Source: Macrolepiota albuminosa (Eukaryota > Basidiomycota > Agaricomycetes > Agaricales > Agaricaceae). Taken from it: 64,000 nucleotides of DNA. The translations under genes were made by a program, and so were the position numbers. The notes below the pieces were generated by a model. It saw only the letters and a program-made list of their open reading frames with translations, ran no database searches and had not been told where the DNA came from. Positions 34,071-42,848 of the stretch are shown here, piece by piece; position 1 is the first letter of the stretch, and every line of letters begins with the position of its first letter. The DNA lies in assembly GCA_027475525.1 (NCBI GenBank), contig JAMWFC010000088.1, positions 1,395,534 through 1,459,533 on the forward strand, given 5' to 3'.

Positions 34071-35406
34071 ATGTCCTCAGCCTCGTCCTCCAAGCCACTA
34101 GCTGTGCCAGCTTCCTCTAACACTGTTGAAACTGAGCTTGAGAAGCTTCTCAGCCGAGAGGAGTCTGCATTCAACAGAGAAGTAGAAGTAGAGCACATTC
34201 TGAAGGCATTCAAATTAAAGTTGTGCTGAAGACCTTTCTATCCTATAATCTCACCCTGTCTCACAGTCCATATAATATAATAGACATAGAAGAAAATGCT
34301 ACATCAGAGGCAATCAAGCGGCAATATAAGCAGTTGTCATTATGTGTGGCTCAGTTTACAGTTACTCAACAATACCCCATCGATCCGTTCACTCTAGTCA
34401 TTCATCCCAATAAGACCCCTCATCCTCGCGTGCCTGAAGCATTTGATTTGCTGAAGAAGGCATGCACCAGGTTTCTTATGCGAGTTGGTATGTGCTAATT
34501 AGAATTCCTGCAGGCCGAGTCAATTTGCTGAAGAAGGCATGCACCAGGTTTCTTATGCGAGTTGGTATGTGCTAATTAGAATTCCTGCAGGCCGAGTCAG
34601 AACTTTCAGACAAGGACAAATGCGAAAACTTGGACGCCATAATCAACTAAGCGTGCTTAATTTTGTTGAGATCCATGCACGTCATAGCATTACCGTGCAC
34701 ATTGATTGTTACTGTCAGGGTCGTGCGCTCAGGGCTGGGTGAAAAATATGAGGATATATTATATGGACGGGAACAACAATCACCCTCAGTCATTACACGG
34801 AGACTGAGGGTGAGCATGCAGTTTACTTAGAGAACAATGGACGGATTAACTTACGCATGCTATAGAGTGACCTCTGTGATATTAAGTATGCAAATATAGT
34901 CATTACACGGAGACTGAGGAGTGACCTCTGTGATATCAGATTCCTACTTCTAACAAATTTAATGATTCTTAAGGCTCTCAATCTCCCTTTATCCATGACC
35001 AATAACCGACCTGAATCTGAAGAACCTGAAACCGCCATACAAAGTCAGACTAGGTCTTCAATCTAAAGAGTTTCTCATTGATGAAGAAGTGTGACAAAGA
35101 AAGTAAGTTTCTGTTGTCTATATAATAAGTACTGTTTTTCGACTTTTTATGAGGGCCATTGAGATGAATTTGACAAACAAAGGCCTCGAGGCAAAGAAGA
35201 AAGATGAGGAAGTTGCTGCCAAGAAGCGGAAAGTGCAAGAGGACAAGCAATGGGAAGGTATGTCATCTGTTGTGGTTCTCATTTGCAATTGTTCATAGTC
35301 CTTTAAATCATTGGTAGATAATTGAGAGCAATGTGTTGACAGTTGGTGTGCTTTTACCAAGGACACAAGGAAGAAGAAGAAGGCCAAGGTCGCTGTTCTT
35401 GGATAA
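34071..35406 (+). pseudogene. DNAJC8/Spf31-like J-domain gene, decayed
   Basis: J-domain co-chaperones of the DNAJC8/Spf31 group stimulate Hsp70 and associate with the spliceosome. Exons 34,071-34,219, 34,267-34,343 and 34,398 onward join as ETELEKLLSREES, PYNIIDIEENATSEAIKRQY, IHPNKTPHPRVPEAFDLL. The invariant HPD tripeptide reads HPN. A 77-bp duplication lies at the third intron, which would have a GC donor (AAG|GCATGC). The J domain is cut by TAA after LDAIIN where the family has Gln (CAA). The downstream part is out of frame (NLKPPYKVRLGLQSKEFLID) and ends at TGA where Arg (CGA) is expected. Lys-rich helix (AKKKDEEVAAKKRKVQED) and tail (CAFTKDTRKKKKAKVAVLG) complete the family layout. Two nonsense changes and a frameshift make it a pseudogene. 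Confidence 0.8.
34446..34599. repeat. 77-bp exact tandem duplication
   Basis: 34,446-34,522 equals 34,523-34,599, spanning an exon end and intron of the DnaJ-like pseudogene. Confidence 0.95.
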
Positions 35407-35559
35407 CAACTTCATGTTTTGACTTTTTTGTATGTAATCTGCAACAACCTTCTTTATGCTACGGTTGAGTAGTGGGTTTTTAATGGTTGACCTTCAATTT
35501 GTGTATATTCAGGGTCCATATTGTACAACATCAATAACTTCGAAGAATTTGGAAGTAAA

Positions 35560-35737
35560 CGAGACAAAAGAAGTACTAATATAAGGAACTTAATAGAACT
35601 AATAAGGATAAGGAAATTAATAGAAACTTCTAGAACATTCCAGAGCATCACGTGATCTGCAACGAACTTGTGAGGAACTGAGACGTTCGAGCTTGTAAAG
35701 AACCCTTTCTCTTACTTATGTAAGAGAGTCGGGGATG
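35560..35737 (+). repeat. Dispersed repeat, copy 1 (LTR-like fragment)
   Basis: Shares GGAACTTAATAGAA, AGAAACTTCTAGA, TGTGAGGAACTGAGAC and ACCCTTTCTCTTACTTATGT with 38,730-38,878 and ends AAGAGAGTCGGGG. It may be a solo LTR or SINE remnant; no boundary motif could be fixed. Confidence 0.7.
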
Positions 35738-36915
35738 GAATCTATGTGGCTTGAAACAAAAATTTTCTGTGAGTACAACTATGGGAAAAACATTGTAAAC
35801 AACTATACAATGAAGCCTTATATACCAACCTGCTACAACAACCAAGATGTTTAGTTGACATTGTGAAGTATGACTTTAGTGAATACTCACTCACTTATAT
35901 GAATAACTATACGTAATTGTTATTTCCTCTCAACATCACTTTATATATGTTTACTTTTTTTTGATGTATAATTGTTGAACAACATCTTCACACAACATTC
36001 ATGTCTGAACTTCCACACGTTGATGATATACAGTATTGGTGCCTGTGCACATCTACCTACTCCTTCCATAGAAGCTGAATAAGGAAAATTGTGGACATTG
36101 GTTTAACCATCATTACTAGATGGTACCTCAACATTTTAACTTGTTATAACGTCAAAAATCTAGTATTTTGGTGAGTTTTTCTGCACATTTTACTTTACAT
36201 TAGCACTTTTTTTTTACATATTGATTCTTTCCAATATCAGCTCTTATACCCATCATGACCCATGCACATGCAACACCTCACCCTCAAAGAATTCGATCTA
36301 AACCAATGATTAGTCACTGCTTTTCACATACATCGTAGTGACAACAATCAATACCTTGACGAAGTGTTCACTTATACGTATTTGGACAATTCGTATAGCT
36401 GAACTGTGGAAAATAGTATTGTCAAGCACGTCATTCTCAGCCACGTACCTAACTTTCATGTTTGTCATAATTACAATCTGCTATATGTTTTTTTCAAACA
36501 GATTTTATTTTATTTATTTATTTTATTATTTATTTTTACTATATAATAATATAATATATTATGTATATTGTATCATACCACTCAATGTATGTATCATATC
36601 ATATCATTTATCATGATCATATCTATACATAAATTACTGTAATAACCATATATACCACTCAATGTATGTATCATATCATATCATTTATCATGATCATATC
36701 TATACATAAATTACTGTAATAACCATATATATATAACAATAATAAAGTAATAAAGAAAATAAAGAACGAAGAGAAGAGTACATACATACAATAAATAAAA
36801 TTAATAAAATACAAGTAATAAAAGAAAAAGGAACATGTAAGAGTGAAGAGAAGAGTACATACATACAATAAATAAAATTAATAAAATACAAGTAATAAAA
36901 GAAAAAGGAACATGT
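35738..36915. other. AT-rich non-coding stretch
   Basis: Low-complexity A/T runs; ORFs here are compositional. It contains two 77-bp duplications. Confidence 0.6.
36575..36728. repeat. 77-bp exact tandem duplication
   Basis: 36,575-36,651 equals 36,652-36,728, in AT-rich non-coding DNA. Confidence 0.93.
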
Positions 36916-36921
36916 AAGAGT
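36768..36921. repeat. 77-bp exact tandem duplication
   Basis: 36,768-36,844 equals 36,845-36,921, just before the foldback element at 36,916. Confidence 0.95.
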
Positions 36922-37000
36922 CGGGAACTGGTGCATATATGCGCCGCTATGATAATAATATTTTAAGTCATAGCGATACATGCACCGGTCACTGACTCTT
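36916..37000. mobile_element. Small foldback (MITE-like) element
   Basis: Left arm AAGAGTCGGGAACTGGTGCA...CGCTATGA and right arm TCATAGCGATACATGCACCG...CTGACTCTT are inverted copies of about 38 bp with about 10 bp between them. The same arm is found alone at 29,790. Confidence 0.8.
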
Positions 37001-37478
37001 ATTATATTTTTCTTTCTTTTATTGTTAATCATTTATATCTTACATATGATAATCATTAATAATAAATTTATTATGTAAGTGTTCATCTGGATGAAGAATT
37101 ATATAATTATTTGAGAACAGGTCTGCAGTGACTGTAATTTTCATTCTTACATGAAGTGATAAAAAATTTAAAAGAAAACTAGTCTTGAAAGTTATAAAAA
37201 TGCAATAAATTTTTTGGGAGTATTATTATGTACTCAGTCTAGATTTCAAGAGGAAAGAAGACTCAAAAATTGAGAGAGCCTATTGCACATTAAATGTGCA
37301 AAAAGAGTTGCTAATCCCAACAGATAAAAGTTCAGAGTTATACACAAAGAAAAAGCACAAATTCAGATCAGGTTCTATTGATACTGTAGCCAAATTGCAA
37401 GATGCTCAATTTGAACCAAGTAACAGACACTCAGACTCTGACTAGGAGAATGAACTTCAAGATTATTGGAGTATACCT
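37001..37478. other. No gene seen
   Basis: AT-rich; includes a short arm (AAGTGTTCATCTGGATGAAG near 37,077) related to the 23.5-kb foldback. Confidence 0.5.
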
Positions 37479-37682
37479 TGTAAGAGTGTGTCAATACACC
37501 TTAGTTAAAGCCCAGGATTATGCCTAAGCCTCTATTGACTGGAGCTAGAATAATACTAGTTGACAAAAAAAAGTAAGTAGTAACACAGGACTATGGTGTA
37601 ATGGTAACATGTGATACAGGTTCAAGCCCTGCTAGTTCCAGTTTTCCTGAGGTTGTCAGTTCAATCCTCTGGAAGTATTACA
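37479..37682 (+). repeat. TRIM 5' LTR
   Basis: 204 bp. It contains an A-box match TGGTGTAATGG (37,594-37,604) and a B-box match GGTTCAAGCCC (37,619-37,629). Confidence 0.9.
37588..37640 (+). other. tRNA-like Pol III module in the TRIM LTR
   Basis: Reads like a tRNA lacking its anticodon arm: GGACTA start, A box, B box within a T-arm hairpin (CAGG-TTCAAGC-CCTG), and TAGTTCC end that pairs imperfectly with the start. The second LTR has a perfect 5-bp T stem (GCAGG-TTCAAGT-CCTGC, about 38,032-38,048). Not a functional tRNA. Pol III transcription is an inference. Confidence 0.6.
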
Positions 37683-37684
37683 TT

Positions 37685-37698
37685 TGGTGGAACTACAG
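37685..37698 (+). other. TRIM primer-binding site
   Basis: TGGTGGAACTACAG starts two bases after the 5' LTR. Confidence 0.7.
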
Positions 37699-37878
37699 TG
37701 GCTGTGCTAGCATTGTATATTTGTGACCAAGCCTGTATCATGATCTAGGTTGATCTGCTGATATAAGGTGGCCTTTATCCTGGAACCTATAAGTTATGAA
37801 ATATTGGATGCATGGTCTGTGATTAGGATAAGGTACAAGGAGGGTGCACTTGGGATCCTGAGACTTGCCAGAACAAAT

Positions 37879-37891
37879 CTAGAGGGGAGAG
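37879..37891 (+). other. TRIM polypurine tract
   Basis: CTAGAGGGGAGAG abuts the start of the 3' LTR. Confidence 0.75.
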
Positions 37892-38097
37892 TGTAAGGGT
37901 GTGTGTCAATACACCTTAGTTAAAGCCCAGGGTTATGCCTAAGCCTCTATTGACTAGAGCTAGAATGGTACTAGTTGACAAGAAAAAGCAAGGAGTAACA
38001 CAGGACTATAGTGTAATAGTAACATGCGATGCAGGTTCAAGTCCTGCTAGTTCTAGTTTTTCTGAGGTTGTCAGTTCAATTATCTGGAAGTGTTACA
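37892..38097 (+). repeat. TRIM 3' LTR
   Basis: 206 bp, two bases longer than the 5' copy because of an extra GT in GTGTGTG. It keeps both box motifs (TAGTGTAATAG at 38,009; GGTTCAAGTCC at 38,034). Confidence 0.9.
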
Positions 38098-38729
38098 TAC
38101 CTATACACAGTTTGTTGCAGTCAGCAAGTCTGTGAATGAAGGGAAGACACATACAATGAGAAATTCCTGAGCTTGGATAGGGAAATTTTAGGCTTAGTCA
38201 TAACACTTTTTTGCATTGGATCAGAGAGTCTATATTATAAAAAGAGCGGCTTCCATCACAATCAGTCTGTATTATAGGCATATTAGACCTTGTGATGTGA
38301 GGGTCAGTCATTTTTGTCTCAGGAAGTCCTTCATCTGTTGGCTCTACAGCCATTTGATCTATCCTATTATCTGGTTGTTTAGTTATGGGGTCCCACTTTA
38401 TAGAAAAGGTGTTTAATATGTTTTTTGCTCTATTTACACATGGATGTGGGTGAAATTTCATTTGGTATTTTACATAATAGTATGTAAGCCAGACTACATA
38501 TTATATTACCAGCTAACTGTATATATGCATAGGAGAAAAAGAGAGAGAAGACTTAAATAAAAAATGAACTTGATACTTCCTATATGTCTGTTGGTATAGT
38601 ATTATTATTATTTATGACAAATAGCTGCTGAATATTAGCAGTAAGACAAATAGTAACAAAACAGACAAGTTTAAAGTCTTGTTGATAAAGTTGTTGATGA
38701 GTGAATAATAATTTGAAAAAAGTAAGTGA
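38098..38729. other. No gene; contains one arm of an inverted repeat pair
   Basis: AT-rich. Positions 38,200-38,475 form the repeat listed next; the rest shows nothing recognisable. Confidence 0.5.
38200..38475 (+). repeat. Dispersed repeat, inverted copy at about 58.87-59.14 kb
   Basis: TCCTTCATCTGTTGGCTCTA and TTTTTTGCTCTATTTACACA recur as reverse complement near 59,010 and 58,910. Moderately diverged, no ORF in common. Confidence 0.75.
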
Positions 38730-38878
38730 GACAAAAATACTAATAAGGAACTTAATAGAAACTTCTAGAGCATTCTAGAACATCACATGATCTGCAACAA
38801 CCTTGTGAGGAACTGAGACATTTAGGCTTATAAGAACCCTTTCTCTTACTTATGTAAGAGAGTCAGGAATGTCAAGTG
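38730..38878 (+). repeat. Dispersed repeat, copy 2 (LTR-like fragment)
   Basis: Partner of 35,560-35,737. CpG sites of the first copy are TG or CA here (CATCACGTGATC against CATCACATGATC). Confidence 0.7.
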
Positions 38879-39119
38879 TCTATACTACACACTACTGCTA
38901 TGGCCAGTGTCACTAACTCCCTACAGCTATGCAGTATATGTAATCACCTGATATCATGCACTTTCATGCAAGTTCATAGTTTCACCTGTCTCCTAAGACC
39001 AAGTATTTGGTCTTATTGGGTATGTAATAGAGCATCACATGTGTTATAAGTGTCAATGACACTACTAACATACAGTAGAGTATTGCATAAGACAACATCT
39101 TGTATTCACTCCAGTTTTA
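38879..39119. other. No gene seen
   Basis: Short non-coding stretch between repeats. Confidence 0.5.
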
Positions 39120-39423
39120 GTCAAATCTGATATAGCAATCTGATTTAGCACTTTGTAATCCACACAAGAAGGTTCTAGCTTGTAACCAACAGTTACAAGG
39201 GGGTTGTGGGAGTCATGATCAGTGAAGTACTTGTCTCAGGGGGCACAGCAGATCTGGTTCAAGGTTTCTTTGTCATTTAGAATCAGTATGGCATTCAGAT
39301 GTTTGGGGAGGATCACCATACAATGGTTGAACATATTCTGTTCCACCTTGAATGACATCTTGGAGTAGATGTTGAATCGCTGGGTGAGTGCATTGGGTTT
39401 GGCTCTGAGTCATCCTGGGCAGT
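39120..39423 (-). pseudogene. G4 pol, distal part (end of RNase H to start of integrase)
   Basis: Minus-strand reading gives LRAKPNALT, MSFKVEQNMFNHC, PKHLNAILILNDKETLNQI, DKYFTDHD, close to G1 ([38 protein letters not shown]). It continues in frame from the piece ending at 49,746 once G3 is removed. A TGA stands where the family has Arg. The rest of integrase is missing. Confidence 0.85.
39419..39423. repeat. G3 target-site duplication, left copy
   Basis: gcagt here and at 49,746-49,750. Confidence 0.9.
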
Positions 39424-39614
39424 TGAAACAGTGTCAAGTATAGAGGTAGCCTTACGGTCACACCAGCAGAACCAGATCGGTATTCGATTCTAGTACTACG
39501 AGTATGACAGTAAAATTGGCTGCCTTATGTAAGGCAGCCAGCATGTATGTAGAGTAATAATAATTAATTAATATAAGTGTATATTAATTAACTAACTAAG
39601 TATTATCTGTTACA
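39424..39614 (-). repeat. G3 3' LTR
   Basis: 191 bp, read on the minus strand as TGTAACAG...CTGTTTCA. It holds an AT-rich TATA-like tract and a 22-nt near-perfect palindrome (39,518-39,539). Confidence 0.93.
39518..39539. other. LTR hairpin GGCTGCCTTA-TG-TAAGGCAGCC
   Basis: A 10-bp stem with a two-base centre, present in both G3 LTRs (also 49,649-49,670). It could fold in the RNA near the polyadenylation region. Confidence 0.8.
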
Positions 39615-39628
39615 TGCCCCCCTTTGAG
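39615..39628 (-). other. G3 polypurine tract
   Basis: Minus strand CTCAAAGGGGGGCA abuts the 3' LTR. Confidence 0.75.
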
Positions 39629-39806
39629 ACTGGTAACCAGTCTCGATGTAAGGAGGAACACGTTTTTGTCCGGGTCACTAATTAAGTCAATGTGGAGGAT
39701 CGCTGATCCTCCACGGCTCAAAAATGTCCAAGTCATCTGTCAAAAAATACAACGCCGACGTTAACCGACAGTATGAATTGAAAAGGAGATGAGCCGCCTA
39801 CGAAAT

Positions 39807-42617
39807 TCACGCAGACGGCGGACGCGACAACTCGCAAGCCGTATCAATCCTCATCTCAGTGTCGACGTTAACCGAGGATGATGAGGCGACAGGACCCGAC
39901 GATGTTGAGGCTGTAGGAGCCTGAACTGACGTGGAAGGGTGTGACGGAGAGGGGGGATAGGGCCCGTGTCGAGAGCGGCGTTGCCATAAGTCTCGACGGT
40001 TGGGGTTCATCCCCACCGGATAATATAGTCCACTTTCAAGGTACTCATGACCTTGATCGGATTCGCGGGCGAGCAGTGCGTGGAGACGAATCATATCATC
40101 GTCCGTGGGCAGTCGCCAATCGTCCCACCGTGGTATGGCTGCGGGCTCTCCATAGAGGTCCAGTCGACGATGACGTTCATCGTCGACCTCACGGAACTGG
40201 TCAATGGAGGCTGTGGCCGCAAGGAATTGGTTTTTGAGGTAGACCACACCGAAGGTATAGGCGTGGTCCACCCACTCGATAGGTACGCGGTTGGCTATCA
40301 TAGCCCGTAGCACGTCAGCATCGGTGATGTTGACGGCATTAGCCACGTCAAAGTACGGGGGTCGGAACTGGACGTCAGTCCAGCTCATGGGTACGAATGG
40401 GTTGCTGGGGTTGGCGGCGTCGTAATCCGCAACCGCCTCACGATACAGCCCAGGGCGCACGAGAATCAAGGCTAACAGCCTTGCAAAGCGTCCCCGAGCT
40501 CTTCCCGAAGGGGACAGTCCACGCGTCAGGGCATGGCCCAGCAGAGTACGCCAGTGAATGCGGTAAGCCCTATCTACTGCGATACCGTATACCGAATTCA
40601 TCATCCCCGGTCGACAGAAGTAGAGAACATTCTGCGCCAGCTTGTCCAGATCGAAGGTGAAACGTACACCTTCGGAGTCAAACCCGGAGAGAGTAAAGAA
40701 CGGTCTGCCGGCTCGGTCCTTCCATCGCAGGTACCCGTCTGGGGTTGGCATGACCGCGATGTTCATGTGATGGGATGATAAATCGAGAGGGGGCGAAATG
40801 TGCTCGTACTCTGGTGAACACACCAGAGCCATCGTCCTATCCCTCACTGACGTATAGTAATTAATACTGATGCGCTGAAACTCGCGCAACAGATAGTAAG
40901 CCTCAGTGCGTAGAGACACCGAGGTGAACTTGTTCTGCGAAAGCTCATAAAGCTTTCGCAACTGCTGGGGATTCATCGGGAATCCCCGCGGTACCACTCG
41001 ACTCAACTCCTTCGAGGTATGGTAATACCTCTCTCCCCTTTCTTCCTCGTGCGTCTTCGTGGCCAAGGCTTCATCGCTCACAAATACCGTATTGGTGAGC
41101 TGGGAGTAATAAAAATGGCGGTCGAGTGCCCCGCCGTAGAACCAGTTGGAACGCTCCACCGACGTCCCGCTGACAAACACCCCGAGGCCATCAGGAATAC
41201 GGCCTGTGGCCTGCTCCTCCCGGTCTTTATCGACCTTTGCCTGCCGGGCGGCCTCGTGCTTCCTCCGAGCCTCTTTTTTGCGTTTCTTGTCTAAACGCAC
41301 TCGGCGTTTAGCGGGGGTTTCTCCTTCCGAGGGGGTCTCATCTGATGACTCCCCATAATCACTCCCGTCGCTCGGTTCATTTAGACCGAGCGCATCCAAC
41401 GTTAAGAGTCGCCCTTCGACCTCGGCGTCTGTCCTCGTGTCCTTTATGGGGACCGCGGACGCATATGCCCTCAGTGGTGCCTCAAACTGCACCACTGCTC
41501 CGAACCGCATCACAACTCTGTCTGCTCCTCGCGGGACATCCGCTCCGAACTCCACTTCCGACAGGACCACCTCATCCTGCCGCTTTGCCCCTGACTGCTG
41601 GGAAGGCGCATGTGTTGACAAGGACAGTCCTCGTAAACTATTGTCAACCTCCACCAGCTCGTCATGTAACTCGGCCAGGCTCGGAGTGAGTTCTCCAGAT
41701 TCCCGCACCCCAACTTCCGGTCCTGCATCACGCGCTCTGAGGCGTTTTGCCTCAGGTAGCTCCTCCGATGACGACGGACGCTTCTTCATAGCGTTCGTGA
41801 AGGTTTTGATAGTATTGTCGTTACGCTGCTGCAGCATAACGATCTCATCCAACAGACCCGTAATCACCACCTGAGCCACCGGATCCACTAAAAACGCAGA
41901 CTCCGGTGGCACTCGCTGGCCGGCAGATATGAGGCGTCTCCAGACTGCCTCTGCCTGAGGGTCCAACACCTCTGACGGCGTTCCGATCTCTCTTCCTTTT
42001 CCTTTCTCCGCGTACGATAAGCGCCGCGGAGATGGTGCACGATGGGGTGACGGAGAAGCTCGTCGAGGCAGTGTTCGAGGTCAGGGTTGACCTCGATTTT
42101 GCGTCCTCGGTGCCTGCTCATCCCGTCTGCGCCCAACCATTTCCCGAGGCCTGCCTCCTCGTGCCCCAGTACTCCTCGGAGGCGATTGCCTCCGGTCTCT
42201 TCTATGCGTCTCTCGTGGGGGCGGCGTCCTTTCTCGCTGTCGTCGAGGTTGCACCACCTCGCTCTTTACTTGCTGTTGGCGCCCCGCGTTATCGTCCACG
42301 TCCATGGGTGTTACACTCTGGGTCTGCGTCTGCTGCATCGGCATTGGCATTCCCCACATAACCTGTCCCCCCATCTGCTGTCCAGGACCAGCTGGTCCTG
42401 GGAAATACGGCATCTGGAAGAACGGCGGGTAAAACTGCGGAGGTTGTCCAAATTGGGCTGGGTTCTGCCCAAACTGGGACACCACTGGATACGACGCCAC
42501 AGTCGGCGTCGTTACAGGCTGCTGAATGTTTTGCTGGGGGCGATCCCCCCCTCCTCCAGAACCCTGTGGGTTCTGAGGCTGCTGCTCACTGGTCGTACGC
42601 TGGTAAGGGTACGACAT
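39807..42617 (-). CDS. G3 ORF3: large protein of unknown function with one in-frame TGA
   Basis: Sense ORF between pol and the 3' LTR. The first 178 codons (from 42,617, MSYPYQRTTS) end in TGA at about 42,081, but the same frame stays open after it to 39,807, making one 936-codon frame. The N-terminal part is rich in Gln, Pro, Gly and Met, then Arg/Pro (RRQRERTPPPRE). The C-terminal 720 residues have an acidic/basic charged region (KRRVRLDKKRKKEARRKHEA) followed by a globular-looking part (WFYGGALDRHFYYSQLTNTV, FTLSGFDSEGVRFTFDLDKL, PYFDVANAVNITDADVLRAM). No signal peptide or membrane helix is visible, which argues against an envelope protein. TGA could be a decayed CGA or a readthrough site. 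Not recognised. Confidence 0.8.
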
Positions 42618-42848
42618 GGTATCGCAAAAAACGTCGACGTGTCGGTGGGAAAAAACACATTAAATTCCCCATCATCAGGTTACATAATCTGATCCGACCC
42701 TCTCCTCCGCATCACAATCCGCGTTATCTCATCAGATAGATCAACTTCCATCTTATCTATCTGGACAACTTGTGATCCGATCAGAATCAGATACTTGGTC
42801 GATCCGAGATCCGATTGATCTGGCCTTCATCTTATCACTGCCATCGAT

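Larger units (their letters stand above)
37479..38097 (+). mobile_element. 619-bp TRIM (miniature LTR retrotransposon) with tRNA-like modules in its LTRs
   Basis: Two direct repeats, 37,479-37,682 and 37,892-38,097, start TGTAAG and end TTACA. They flank a 209-bp core with a primer site and a purine tract in the canonical places. The 5-bp target duplication tacct is perfect (37,474-37,478 and 38,098-38,102). It has no coding capacity, so mobility would depend on another element's enzymes. The two LTRs are about 92% alike, and the differences are mostly transitions. Confidence 0.92.

Noticed and set aside
34781..34935. Repeated AGTCATTACACGGAGACTGA and GAGTGACCTCTGTGATAT segments
   Set aside because: Short interleaved repeats with 54- and about 110-bp offsets; they do not fit the 77-bp set and no element boundary is visible.
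36338..37032. ORFs rich in Tyr, Phe, Ile
   Set aside because: AT-rich low complexity with 77-bp duplications; membrane-like look is compositional.
37588..37640. A tRNA gene
   Set aside because: A and B boxes are present but there is no anticodon arm, the acceptor stem is imperfect, and it lies in a TRIM LTR; kept as a tRNA-like module only.
39807..42617. ORF3 of G3 as an envelope gene
   Set aside because: The position fits, but there is no signal peptide, no transmembrane helix and no Cys-rich ectodomain.
42087..42692. 201-codon plus-strand ORF over G3 ORF3
   Set aside because: Shadow of the minus-strand Gln/Pro-rich coding region.
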